Assembly: GCF_030814715.1 (NCBI RefSeq)
Contig: NZ_JAUSVO010000002.1
Location: forward strand, 496,001 to 560,000
Length of the DNA: 64,000 nt
DNA from: Kaistia dalseonensis
GTDB lineage: Bacteria > Pseudomonadota > Alphaproteobacteria > Rhizobiales > Kaistiaceae
Direction of reading: 5' to 3'
Shown: piece by piece, positions 26,243-34,288 of the stretch
How the letters are laid out: each line of letters opens with the position of its first letter
How positions within the stretch are numbered: the first letter of the stretch is position 1
The notes under the pieces: model-generated
The model's input: the letters and a program-made list of their open reading frames with translations, nothing else
Told to the model about the DNA's origin: nothing
Databases searched by the model: none
Translations under genes and position numbers: made by a program

Positions 26243-26551
26243 GATGTATTCTCGTCGTTGGATCGTTGATGATCGACTGGCGACAGGGGGAAGTCGCGAC
26301 CAGAGCTGCGTTGGCTGAATCGGCTCGCTAGAGGCGCTGATAGGCCCCCCAGCGCACGATCTCCAGTATCTTTTGCGTCATCGCCCGCTGGCGGTGCGCG
26401 GAGGAGGCCTCAGCCGCTTGTGAATGCAGCTCGGTCAATGCGTGCGAAAAATCCTGGCCGCGCTGTCGCGTTCTGATTTGTCCGTTCGTCTTTCTGGGTA
26501 TGAAGCCGCGTCACGTCCACGGCTTGATCCGCAAATTGGGGAGTGAGCGAG
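26243..26551. other. 309-bp divergent region between AKR and MFS genes
   Basis: Contains both promoters, but I see no distinctive operator, hairpin or small gene. The MFS gene has GGGGAG 8 nt before ATG 26552, which favours that start over the GTG at 26543. Confidence 0.5.
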
Positions 26552-27757
26552 ATGGGTCTTTCCTATCGTTGGGTCATGGTCGGGGCCGGCGCCCTGATGG
26601 GCTGCGTCGCGATCGGCGCGATGTTTTCGCTGGCTGTCTTCCTCGACCCGATGTCAGCCAATACCGGCTGGTCCCGGGCGGGCATATCGAGTGCAATGAC
26701 GCTGAACTTTCTTGTCACGGGTGTGGCCGGGATCGGCTGGGGTGCAGCGAGCGACCGCTTTGGCCCGCGCATTGTCGTGCTGATCGGAGCCGTGCTGCTC
26801 GGCCTTGCCTTGGTTCTCGCGAGCCGTGTTACCTCCCTCCTCGCATTCCAGCTGATTTTCGGCATCCTGGTCGGCCTCGCCGCGAGCGCCTTCTTCGCTC
26901 CGATGGTCTCGGCGGTGACGGGGTGGTTCGATACCAACCGAAGCCTGGCCGTCTCGCTTGTCTCCGCCGGCATGGGCATGGCGCCCATGACGATCTCGCC
27001 CTTCGCACGCTGGTTGATCACGACCTATGACTGGCGCTTCGCCATGCTGGCAATCGGCATCGGCGCTTGGGTGATCATGCTGCCAACGGCGCTTGTCGTT
27101 CGGCGCCCGCCCGCTGCTCTTGCCAACACACACAGCATGACCGGGCCTGCCGCCGACGCCAAGGGCATGTCGACTGCGGCGGCGATCCGTTCACCTCAGT
27201 TCTGGGTGTTGGGCCTGACCTTCTTCGCCTGCTGCGCGGCCCATTCCGGCCCGATCTTCCACATGGTGAGCTATGCAATCGTCTGCGGCGTATCGCCCAT
27301 GGCGGCCGTCAGCATTTATAGCGTCGAGGGACTTGCCGGGCTGGGCGGGCGCCTTCTTCTCGGCGTCGCCGCCGATCGGCTCGGCGTTAAGCCGGTTCTG
27401 ATCGCCGGCCTGCTGGCTCAGGCGCTGGTGATCCTGGCCTATCGCTTCATCGGCGAGCTCAGCCAGTTCTATCTGCTTGCGACCATTTTCGGCGCGGCCT
27501 ATGGCGGCGTGATGCCTCTTTATGCCGTGCTGGCGCGCGACTATTTCGGCCAAAGAAATCTGGGCGCCGTTCTGGGTGCAGCGACCCTGCTGTCGAGCGT
27601 TGGGATGGCGCTTGGCCCGTGGGCCGGCGGCTGGGTATTCGACACGTTCAACGACTATGCCTGGCTCTTCATCGGCTCGTCGATCGTGGGCCTCGGCGCA
27701 GTCGCCATCGCGTTCGCCTTCCCAGCACGGCCCGGCAGCCGACCCGAGGTCGCATAG
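26552..27757 (+). CDS. MFS transporter (oxalate/formate antiporter-like, OFA type)
   Basis: A 401-residue major-facilitator protein starting MGLSYRWVMVGAGALMG, with about 12 spans. The MFS A-motif between TM2 and TM3 appears as GAASDRFGPRIV, with a second copy GVAADRLGVKPV in the C-terminal half. The central loop is short. The N-terminus and GLAASAFFAPMVSAVTGWFDTNRSLA match monocarboxylate/OFA-type carriers. Likely imports a small organic acid. It is divergent from the aldo/keto reductase and 123 nt upstream of a cNMP-binding protein. Confidence 0.88.
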   Translation: MGLSYRWVMVGAGALMGCVAIGAMFSLAVFLDPMSANTGWSRAGISSAMTLNFLVTGVAGIGWGAASDRFGPRIVVLIGAVLLGLALVLASRVTSLLAFQLIFGILVGLAASAFFAPMVSAVTGWFDTNRSLAVSLVSAGMGMAPMTISPFARWLITTYDWRFAMLAIGIGAWVIMLPTALVVRRPPAALANTHSMTGPAADAKGMSTAAAIRSPQFWVLGLTFFACCAAHSGPIFHMVSYAIVCGVSPMAAVSIYSVEGLAGLGGRLLLGVAADRLGVKPVLIAGLLAQALVILAYRFIGELSQFYLLATIFGAAYGGVMPLYAVLARDYFGQRNLGAVLGAATLLSSVGMALGPWAGGWVFDTFNDYAWLFIGSSIVGLGAVAIAFAFPARPGSRPEVA

Positions 27758-27830
27758 CCGGGCACACCTCTGGGGCAGCGCGCCCGTCGCGTCAGATCGC
27801 TGTCGCGTTCGCCTGCTGCAAGTGCGATAG

Positions 27831-27845
27831 TTGTGCTTCGCACAA
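27831..27845. other. Inverted repeat upstream of the cNMP-binding protein
   Basis: TTGTGC-TTC-GCACAA, a 15-bp perfect inverted repeat, 36 nt before the ATG at 27881. It could be an operator (possibly for a CRP-like factor) or a leader hairpin. Confidence 0.35.
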
Positions 27846-27880
27846 TGGATGGCGCGGAATCCCCAGGATGAGGAAAGAAC

Positions 27881-28366
27881 ATGCTGGACGTGCTGGCTCG
27901 ATATGACGAAACGCGCCGGATCGATGTTCCGGCAGGTCGCGAACTATTGACCGAGGGCGTAACCTCCGGCCGCCTTTATGTGCTCGCCGACGGCATGATC
28001 GAAGTCGTGCGCGGCGAGACCCAGGTCATGCTGATCAGTGAGCCGGGTGCGATCTTCGGGGAGATGTCGGTTTTGCTCGATGTGCCCCACACCGCAACGG
28101 TCCGCACGGTTGTACCATCCAGCCTCTACGCCTTCGACGATGCCGCAAAATTCCTGCGCGATGACCCAGAGACGGCACTGGTGGTCGCCCGTCTCCTGGC
28201 ACAGCGGCTCAACGCAGCCACGAGCTACCTCGTCGATCTCAAGCGCCAGTTCGAGAGCCACGGCAACCATCTCAGCATGGTCAGCGACGTGCTCGCCAGC
28301 CTGCTGCACCATCAGGAGACGGCGTTCACGCCGGGCTCTGATCGCCAACCCGATCCGGGGATGTGA
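27881..28366 (+). CDS. Cyclic-nucleotide-binding-domain protein lacking a DNA-binding domain
   Basis: A 161-residue protein covering one CRP-type sensor domain: PAGRELLTEGVTSGRLYVLADGMIEVV, then the phosphate-binding cassette region GAIFGEMSVLLDVPHTATVRT, then a helix (ARLLAQRLNAATSYLVDLKRQFE) like the CRP dimerisation helix. The chain ends without a helix-turn-helix. It could bind cAMP/cGMP or have lost ligand binding (the usual Arg of the cassette is replaced by HTATV). Its 3' end overlaps the facing metallophosphoesterase gene by 41 nt. Confidence 0.82.
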   Translation: MLDVLARYDETRRIDVPAGRELLTEGVTSGRLYVLADGMIEVVRGETQVMLISEPGAIFGEMSVLLDVPHTATVRTVVPSSLYAFDDAAKFLRDDPETALVVARLLAQRLNAATSYLVDLKRQFESHGNHLSMVSDVLASLLHHQETAFTPGSDRQPDPGM

Positions 28367-29132
28367 GCCAGGCCGGCAGGGTGGTCAGTTGGGGGACCGG
28401 CCGTTCGAGCGGCTGGTCGAGCCTGACGGCTTGCACGCCTGCCGCGGACAGCCAGACGGCCTCATTGTTGACGGTATCGAGCACGATGTGCGGTGGCGGT
28501 GCGCCAAAGGTGTGGCCGGCATTGAAGACCCAGGTGGTGTTGATGCGATCGACCCATGAGCCATCGCGCGCGAAGGGCGACTGGTGCACATGGCCGGAGA
28601 ACACGATGTCTGGAGAATATTGCGCGATCCATTCGGCAAGCTCCACATCGCCGAAATAGCGCTGCCCCGTCCAACTCGTGGGCGATTTGTCCGGCGGGGC
28701 ATGATGCAGCCAGAACCAGCGCGTCTTGGGCTTCAGTGCATCAGCGGCGAGTTGCGCGGCCACACGGGCGCGAGCGTTGGGTCCATCCCACCATGGACAG
28801 ATCGTGAAGAGCACGTCCTCCATGACGAAGGACGTGTCGTCGGAGGGAATGCCCTGCCGGCTGAAGTCGCGCACCCAACGAGCCACCTTCTCGCCCGAAG
28901 CATCGCGTGAATCGAGATCATGATTGCCCGAGCAGGTGATCAGACGGGTCCTCGCCGCGATCAGGTCGAGATATTTCCGGATGACGATGGTCTGCGCCCG
29001 CCAGTCGACCGCAGACGAAATATCAAGATGATCGCCGGCGATGATCACGGCATCGAATCGCTCGGCCATGCTCAGCACCCAGTCGTACTGAGCCAGCGAA
29101 TAGTGCAGATCAGCGACGATCAGACATTTCAT
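28326..29132 (-). CDS. Calcineurin-like metallophosphoesterase
   Basis: A 268-residue enzyme with all metal-site motifs: D8-L-H10, G-D34-H, GNHD (69-72), WLHHAPP and GHVH near residue 175. It probably hydrolyses a phosphodiester or phosphomonoester in the cytoplasm using two divalent metals. The overlap with the 3' end of the cyclic-nucleotide-binding gene makes a cNMP phosphodiesterase role attractive but unproven. The preceding 161 bp to the treZ stop hold nothing I can identify. Confidence 0.88.
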   Translation of the reverse strand: MKCLIVADLHYSLAQYDWVLSMAERFDAVIIAGDHLDISSAVDWRAQTIVIRKYLDLIAARTRLITCSGNHDLDSRDASGEKVARWVRDFSRQGIPSDDTSFVMEDVLFTICPWWDGPNARARVAAQLAADALKPKTRWFWLHHAPPDKSPTSWTGQRYFGDVELAEWIAQYSPDIVFSGHVHQSPFARDGSWVDRINTTWVFNAGHTFGAPPPHIVLDTVNNEAVWLSAAGVQAVRLDQPLERPVPQLTTLPAWLTSPDRVGDQSPA

Positions 29133-29293
29133 TTCCGTTGTCGACTCGCGGAACAGAGAAAAACGGAGCCAGACGAACTTGGCATTGCCTGTTTCTGAGC
29201 TATGCCGAGCCTAGCATATTTCGTGTGAATGTCTTGCTCAGCCCAAGGCGACATACACGCCGATAACGTCACGTCGACGCGCGTCAGGCGCGA

Positions 29294-31150
29294 CTACGGA
29301 GCCGCCGCCGCAATCGTCTCGCTGTCCTTATTCTCGGCCACACCGTCGGCCGGTTCGATCCAGATCGCGGCCGACCATGGGCCGAACTCGAGGCCATGCT
29401 CGACGGGATCGACTTGCCCGGTCGTCGCGAACGGGGCGCCGGCGACAAGGTCGAGCGCGCCGGGATGGGGCGACGGGTTCATGGCAAGCACGAGAGTCCT
29501 GTCATCATAACGCCAGCGTATGGCGAGGCTCATCGCGCTCTCGACGGTTTCGGAACCATGATATCGGCTGGCCGTCACGGGCCAGACATGGGCGCGGCGA
29601 AGCGCCACCAATTCCTTGAACCGGGCCATGGCCTCACGGCGCTCGGGAAGTCCGAACTCATCCCAATCGAGCTTGGCCATCGCCACGGTCTCTTCTGCGA
29701 CGGGATCGGGGAGCGGCGTATCGTCCGGTCGATGGTCGTAGAATTCGGCGGCCTGACGCGCCCTGCCCTCGCGGATCGCGTCGCTCAAATGACCTTTCAA
29801 ATCGCCGAAGAAGGGGAAGACCGAACGCATATGCGCTTCCTCGCCCATGAAGAACATCGGGATCTGCGGCGAGAGCATGATGACGAAATGCAGGAAATCG
29901 AGTCGTTCCGCGTCAAGCTCCTCGGCGAGCCGCCGTCCATCCGGCTGATTGCCGATCTGGTCGTGATTCTGGATGAAGGAGACGAAGGCCTCAGGCGGGA
30001 AATGCGCCACGTCATCCTGGCCAGCCGTCTCCCCACTGCGACCAGGCACGCCGTCGGAGAGCGCCTGTCGCGCCCGTAGCATCGGTTCTTCCGCAAAGGC
30101 CCGGTAGTAGCCACCATTCTGCTCCGTCGCGAGCACATGCAGCGAATGATGAATATCGTCGTTCCAGATCGCGTTGAAGAGCGGCACGCCGCCGCCTTCG
30201 TCGCGCTTCACCAGTCCCGCCTCGTAGTGAAGATCCTCCAGCACGAGCAGGGCATCGGGTTTGATCGCACGAGCCGCTTCCGCGATCTCGCACTTGAACG
30301 CAGCAGCCCCGTCGGTCCTGAACTCGTGCACCGCGTCGAAACGCAACCCGTCGAAATCATATTCGCCGAGCCACATCGCGACATTCTCGATGAAGAACCG
30401 CCGAACCAGCGGATGGGCGAGATTGATCGCCGGTCCCCAGGGGGTCGGCTCGCCGCCATCGAAGAACGGGGCGGCATAGTGGGGCAGAAGATTGTCGATC
30501 GGCCCGAAATGATTGTAGACGACGTCGAGCAACACGGCGAGACCGAGCGCATGGGCACGCTCGACTAGGGCGCGCAGCGTGCCCGGGCTGCCGTAGCTGG
30601 CCTCGGGCGCAAAGGGGAGCACGCCGTCATACCCCCAATTGCCCGATCCGGGAAAATCACCGATCGGCATCAGCTCAATGGCGGTGTAGCCGGCATCGGC
30701 AAAATGCGGCAGCCGTTCGGCCAGCGCCTCGAACGTCCCTTCGGGCGTCGCCGTGCCGACATGGATCTCGGCGAGGATCACTTCATGCCAGGGACGGCGC
30801 GACCGGGCCGAGCCCGCTGGCATCGGTGCGACGAGCACGCTCCAGCCATCCGTGTCGTCAGCCTGCGCGCGTGACGCGGGATCGGCAAAAACCAGGTCGC
30901 CTGTAGCAAACCGATAATGCTGGCCGGGCAAGATTCCGGCCACATGACGCTCGAACCAACCGTCTCCCACGGGCGCCAAGTCGATCGGTTCGCGGTCGCG
31001 AAGGATCAGTTGCACATGATCGACACTCGGCGCCCAGAGGCGAAACACGGCCCCCTCGGAATCGAGCATCGGGCCGAAACGCATCGGGCGGTCAATTGCC
31101 TGACGTTGATCGACCGTGTCTTCGTCACGGGGCGCATCGTCCACGAACAT
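29294..31150 (-). CDS. treZ: Malto-oligosyltrehalose trehalohydrolase
   Basis: A 618-residue GH13 enzyme starting MFVDDAPRDEDTVDQ (GGAAGGA 8 nt upstream). Upstream in-frame ATGs exist at 31168 and beyond but add non-family residues. An N-terminal CBM48-like beta domain (RFGPMLDSEGAVFRLWAPSVDHVQL) precedes the catalytic barrel. That barrel has GNWGYDGVLPFAPEASYG, nucleophile D in GLRFDAVHEF, acid E in LLVLEDLHYE and D in SFIQNHDQIGN. It releases trehalose from maltooligosyl-trehalose. The usual partner treY and the glycogen genes are not in the window. Confidence 0.92.
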   Translation of the reverse strand: MFVDDAPRDEDTVDQRQAIDRPMRFGPMLDSEGAVFRLWAPSVDHVQLILRDREPIDLAPVGDGWFERHVAGILPGQHYRFATGDLVFADPASRAQADDTDGWSVLVAPMPAGSARSRRPWHEVILAEIHVGTATPEGTFEALAERLPHFADAGYTAIELMPIGDFPGSGNWGYDGVLPFAPEASYGSPGTLRALVERAHALGLAVLLDVVYNHFGPIDNLLPHYAAPFFDGGEPTPWGPAINLAHPLVRRFFIENVAMWLGEYDFDGLRFDAVHEFRTDGAAAFKCEIAEAARAIKPDALLVLEDLHYEAGLVKRDEGGGVPLFNAIWNDDIHHSLHVLATEQNGGYYRAFAEEPMLRARQALSDGVPGRSGETAGQDDVAHFPPEAFVSFIQNHDQIGNQPDGRRLAEELDAERLDFLHFVIMLSPQIPMFFMGEEAHMRSVFPFFGDLKGHLSDAIREGRARQAAEFYDHRPDDTPLPDPVAEETVAMAKLDWDEFGLPERREAMARFKELVALRRAHVWPVTASRYHGSETVESAMSLAIRWRYDDRTLVLAMNPSPHPGALDLVAGAPFATTGQVDPVEHGLEFGPWSAAIWIEPADGVAENKDSETIAAAAP

Positions 31151-31473
31151 TTGAAATTCCTTCCGCATCTCGACCTCGGGCTGACCACCCCGCCCGATGA
31201 AATGCCGACCAGCGCCAGCCGTTGCGTCGAAGGACGACGAATCCTGATGGCCGTCCGAAATGTCGCGGCGCGACACTATACGACAAGGAGGATCGCTAAC
31301 GCGGTGAGGTGCGGAAGGTGGAGATGAGGAACGATCCCCGCTTCGTCCCATTGGTCAACAGCGTACCCACGCTGCGCGCGACTGCGAAACACGCGTCGAG
31401 CGAAACATAGGGAGAGGCGCAGATGGGCGGCGGGCACGTGTCACGGACACCCGGCAAGAAAAAGGAGGTAATC
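31151..31473. other. 323-bp divergent region between treZ and a small-protein gene
   Basis: No gene seen. A possible EcfG (general stress sigma) promoter faces the small gene: GGAAC at 31328-31332, then 16 nt, then CATT at 31349-31352 (consensus GGAAC-N16/17-CGTT, one mismatch). This would suit both trehalose metabolism and a small hydrophilic stress protein, but the match is weak. Confidence 0.35.
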
Positions 31474-31794
31474 ATGCCCCGCGGAGACAAATCGAAATAC
31501 ACGGACAAGCAGGAACGCAAGGCCGATCATATCGCCACAGGCTACGAGGCACGCGGCGTTCCCGAAAAGGAAGCGGAACGACGCGCCTGGGCAACTGTCA
31601 ACAAAGACGATGGCGGCGGCAACAAGCCCGGCGGCTCAGGACGCGGCACGTCGACAGGCCATCCCGCCGCTCATAAAGGCGGAGAAAAGGGTGGCCAGTC
31701 CTCTGCCGAGCGCCCCGCGGAGGCCCGTTCGGCATCCGCCCGGAAGGCTGCAGCCACGCGCAAGCGTAACGCTGAAGCCCGCACCGTTCACTGA
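31474..31794 (+). CDS. Small hydrophilic protein, stress-protein-like
   Basis: A 106-residue, very charged protein starting MPRGDKSKYTDKQERKADHI, with AAAGGAGGT 5 nt upstream. The first 50 residues form a conserved-looking helix-rich segment (IATGYEARGVPEKEAERRAWATVNK). The rest is Gly/Ser/Lys/Ala low complexity ending in Ala/Arg-rich sequence. Homologues are often labelled 'plasmid stabilization protein', without evidence. No enzyme motif. Possibly DNA-associated or stress-induced; function unknown. Confidence 0.75.
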   Translation: MPRGDKSKYTDKQERKADHIATGYEARGVPEKEAERRAWATVNKDDGGGNKPGGSGRGTSTGHPAAHKGGEKGGQSSAERPAEARSASARKAAATRKRNAEARTVH

Positions 31795-31805
31795 GCCTCG
31801 CCGCC

Positions 31806-32009
31806 TTACGGAAATGCCTTGCCGCCCTGCAGACCGAGGCGGCGGAATATCATGGCTGCGGGGCAGAAACCTGTGATGGACGCCTGAATCAGGTTGAGGC
31901 TGACAAAGGCGCTCAGGAGGAGCCAATATGGGCTCATCCAATAGGCCAGCACCAAGCCGACCAGATTGACGAAGCCTGCGAAAGCCATCACGGCCTTATC
32001 GATATTCAT
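31806..32009 (-). CDS. DUF2892 (YgaP C-terminal-like) small membrane protein
   Basis: A 67-residue protein starting MNIDKAVMAFAGFVNLVGLV, with two predicted membrane spans (about 8-25 and 28-48) and the family sequence LLSAFVSLNLIQASITGFCPA with a membrane-edge cysteine. In E. coli YgaP this domain is fused to a rhodanese; here the rhodanese is separate, at 32916. It follows trxC by 30 nt on the minus strand. Probably part of the sulfane-sulfur handling module. Confidence 0.85.
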   Translation of the reverse strand: MNIDKAVMAFAGFVNLVGLVLAYWMSPYWLLLSAFVSLNLIQASITGFCPAAMIFRRLGLQGGKAFP

Positions 32010-32039
32010 TGTCTTGTCCTCGATCGATCCATTGATGCG

Positions 32040-32483
32040 TCAGGCGGCGGCCATGGCTTGCCGCCGCGTCCATTCGATGATGCGGGCTGTCTCCATGACG
32101 CCTGCGCTCTGGCCGATCAGGCGTCCGTCGCGCAGGAGCAGGAGTGCTGGAATGCCGCGTATACCGAAGCGGGCCGAAACATTCGGCGCCTGGTCGGCAT
32201 TGAGCTTGAGCAGCCGCACATCGGGCTGGAGCGCAGCGGCCGCACGCTCGAACATGGGACCCATGACGCGGCAAGGACCGCACCAGGGAGCCCATACATC
32301 GACGAGAATCAGACCGTCGGTACCCGCGACATGCCGCTCGAAGCCCGCTTCGTCGACCTCGATCGGATGGCCGTCGAAGAGGGGCGCGTGGCACTTGCCA
32401 CAGCGCGCCTCGGCCGCCGGTCGGTCGGTCTTGATCCTGTTCTTCTGGCCACAGGCCCCGCAGACGAGATGGCGATCGCCCAT
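32040..32483 (-). CDS. trxC: Thioredoxin 2 (zinc-ribbon thioredoxin)
   Basis: A 147-residue protein starting MGDRHLVCGACGQKNRI (AAGGAG 10 nt upstream; the ORF is open 17 codons further but without homology). The N-terminal zinc ribbon has C8, C11, C28 and C31, as in TrxC. The thioredoxin domain has the active site WCGPC (C68, C71) and the cis-proline loop GIRGIPALLLL. It reduces disulfides or persulfides in the cytoplasm. Divergent from the ArsR regulator, with the dyad operator between. Confidence 0.92.
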   Translation of the reverse strand: MGDRHLVCGACGQKNRIKTDRPAAEARCGKCHAPLFDGHPIEVDEAGFERHVAGTDGLILVDVWAPWCGPCRVMGPMFERAAAALQPDVRLLKLNADQAPNVSARFGIRGIPALLLLRDGRLIGQSAGVMETARIIEWTRRQAMAAA

Positions 32484-32536
32484 CGCACTGTCTCCTTGTT
32501 CAAGGCGCAGCCCGTTGACGACCACGCAATCCATGC

Positions 32537-32565
32537 TTGACTATATATTCAAATATTCGTAGATA
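32537..32565 (+). promoter_or_regulatory. Promoter with embedded ArsR/BigR-type operator
   Basis: TTGACT (32537-32542), 17-nt spacer, TAGATA (32560-32565) facing the ArsR gene. The spacer holds the perfect dyad ATATT-CA-AATAT (32545-32556), AT-rich as in BigR/SqrR boxes. A repressor there would block the -35/-10 interval, and perhaps also the opposite trxC promoter. The ArsR start is only 8 nt after the -10, so the transcript may be nearly leaderless or start translation at ATG 32594. Confidence 0.6.
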
Positions 32566-32572
32566 CGCAACT

Positions 32573-32911
32573 ATGAGAATTGATCCCTTGCAAATGGAAG
32601 TCGCGGCGGGCGCTGCGGTCGAGCTGCTGAAGGCGCTTTCCAATCGCCAGAGGCTTCTGATCCTGTGCCAGCTGATCGACCGCGAGCGGTCCGTCGGCGA
32701 ACTCGCCGCCTTTCTGGACGTTCGCGATTCCAACGTTTCGCAGCATCTTTCGCTCCTACGGAAGGATGGTCTCGTGGCCGCGCGGCGGGATGGCCAGACC
32801 ATCTGGTACCGCATTGAGAGCGCACAGGCCCGCGCCGTGCTCGAATCCCTCTGGGCTGTCTATTGCCAGCCGACCGACTGCAACCCGGCCGCCTCCGGCC
32901 AGAACGAGTAA
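32573..32911 (+). CDS. ArsR-family regulator, SqrR/BigR/YgaV-like persulfide sensor
   Basis: A 112-residue winged-helix repressor. The recognition region is SVGELAAFLDVRDSNVSQHLSLLRKDGLV. Instead of arsenic/metal Cys-x-Cys motifs it has C32 (LLILCQL) and C98 (AVYCQP), 66 residues apart, the same spacing as the redox cysteine pair of SqrR/BigR that forms a tetrasulfide with reactive sulfur species. C103 is extra. The neighbours (rhodanese, TrxC, DUF2892) fit sulfide/persulfide control. An alternative start at M8 (32594) is possible because the promoter is so close. Confidence 0.88.
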   Translation: MRIDPLQMEVAAGAAVELLKALSNRQRLLILCQLIDRERSVGELAAFLDVRDSNVSQHLSLLRKDGLVAARRDGQTIWYRIESAQARAVLESLWAVYCQPTDCNPAASGQNE

Positions 32912-32915
32912 TATC

Positions 32916-33242
32916 ATGAGCCAAGCCAATACCCTGATCGAACTCGAGCCGGCCGAGCTTGCCGATCGCCTCGAGAGCGGCGAAGTCCTCCTCGTCGATG
33001 TTCGCGAAGAAGCGGAATTCGATGCCGTCCACATTGATGGCGCCGTGCTGATGCCCCTCTCGGTCTTCGACCCGGCAGCATTGCCGGATGCCGACGGGCG
33101 CACGATCGTTTTCCAATGCGCCGCGGGAGGCCGTTCGGCGAGGGCCGTCGCGGCTTGCCTTGCTGCTGGCCTGCCGCATAGCCACCATTTGCGCGGCGGC
33201 ATCCGCGCCTGGATGAGTGCGGGTCTGCCGACGGTCGACTGA
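32916..33242 (+). CDS. Single-domain rhodanese (YgaP-type sulfurtransferase)
   Basis: A 108-residue protein starting MSQANTLIELEPAELADRL, 4 nt after the ArsR stop. It has LLVDVREEAEF and the active-site loop FQCAAGGRSA (C68), identical in style to the YgaP rhodanese loop, and ends WMSAGLPTVD. It moves sulfane sulfur from thiosulfate, glutathione persulfide or similar. It lies between the sulfur-sensing repressor and an RND efflux pair (adaptor start 53 nt downstream), all in one direction. Confidence 0.9.
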   Translation: MSQANTLIELEPAELADRLESGEVLLVDVREEAEFDAVHIDGAVLMPLSVFDPAALPDADGRTIVFQCAAGGRSARAVAACLAAGLPHSHHLRGGIRAWMSAGLPTVD

Positions 33243-33295
33243 GGCCGCCTGCCCCGAATCAACCAATGCGACCTTTCCTTCAAGTGGGGCCGATC

Positions 33296-34288
33296 ATGTA
33301 CCGTCACCTATCGAGAGCCATGATCATTCTGGCGACGACCGCCGGAGCGGCCAACGCCGCCGAGAGCCTCACAGTATCGGCCCACGAGATGGCCGATGAG
33401 AAGGCGGTTTATGCAACGGTTGAAAGCGTGCGCACGGTAACCGCCCGCACCCGGATCGGTGGTACCGTCGCAGCGATCAGTGTGCGCGAGGGAGACCGCG
33501 TCGAGACCGGCGCGGTCATTGCGACCATTGTCGACGACAAGCTGGCACTTCAATTGAAGGCTGCCGACTCTGAGATCGCAGCACTGCAGGCGAGCCTCGA
33601 CCAGGCCCGCACGGATCTCGCCCGCGTCGATAATCTCGTGCAGCGCGGCGTCAGCACGCAGGCGCAGCTCGACAATGCCAAGACGGCGCTGTCGATCGCC
33701 GACAACAATTTGAAGGCTCGGACTGCCGCACGCGCCGTCACTGTGCAGCAGGCCAGCGAAGGCAATGTCCTCGCCCCCACCGCCGGCCGCGTCCTGAGCG
33801 TTCCGGTCACCGAGGGTGCCGTGATGCTCGCGGGCGAGACGGTGGCGACGATCGCCGAGCAGAATTTCGTCCTGCGCCTCGAAGTTCCCGAACGCCATGC
33901 GCGCTTCCTGAAGGCGGGCGACCCGATCCGCATGGATGGCGCGCAGATCGGCGTTGACGCGGATGCCCGTGGCACGATCGAACTCGTCTATCCCCAGATC
34001 GAGGATGGGCGGGTGCGCGCCGACGCCGCCGTGACCGGCCTTGGCGACTATTTCGTCGGCGAAAGAGTCCGTGTCTGGGTCTCGGCCGGCGTCAGGCCAG
34101 CCATCGTCATCCCGGCCGATTATGTGACCACGCGCTTTGGCGTCGACACGGTGCAACTGCAGCAGACGGACGGCACGACGATCGAGGTGCCGGTGCAGCG
34201 CGGTGCAACGGCGACGGCAGAGGGTGTTCCGAACGGCCTGGAAATCCTGTCCGGCCTGCATACCGGCGACGTTCTGGTGAAACCATGA
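33296..34288 (+). CDS. RND efflux periplasmic adaptor (membrane-fusion protein)
   Basis: A 330-residue HlyD/AcrA-type protein. I start at MYRHLSRAMIILATT (GGGG 7 nt upstream), which opens directly on a signal peptide cleaved near ANA-AESL. It has a lipoyl-like half-motif (GTVAAISVREGDRVETGAVIATI), a coiled-coil hairpin (LQASLDQARTDLARVDNLVQRG..AQLDNAKTAL), a second lipoyl half (APTAGRVLSVPVTEGAVM) and a beta-barrel. No lipobox cysteine. Its stop overlaps the RND pump start (ATGA). It links the pump to an outer-membrane channel not encoded here. Confidence 0.92.
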   Translation: MYRHLSRAMIILATTAGAANAAESLTVSAHEMADEKAVYATVESVRTVTARTRIGGTVAAISVREGDRVETGAVIATIVDDKLALQLKAADSEIAALQASLDQARTDLARVDNLVQRGVSTQAQLDNAKTALSIADNNLKARTAARAVTVQQASEGNVLAPTAGRVLSVPVTEGAVMLAGETVATIAEQNFVLRLEVPERHARFLKAGDPIRMDGAQIGVDADARGTIELVYPQIEDGRVRADAAVTGLGDYFVGERVRVWVSAGVRPAIVIPADYVTTRFGVDTVQLQQTDGTTIEVPVQRGATATAEGVPNGLEILSGLHTGDVLVKP

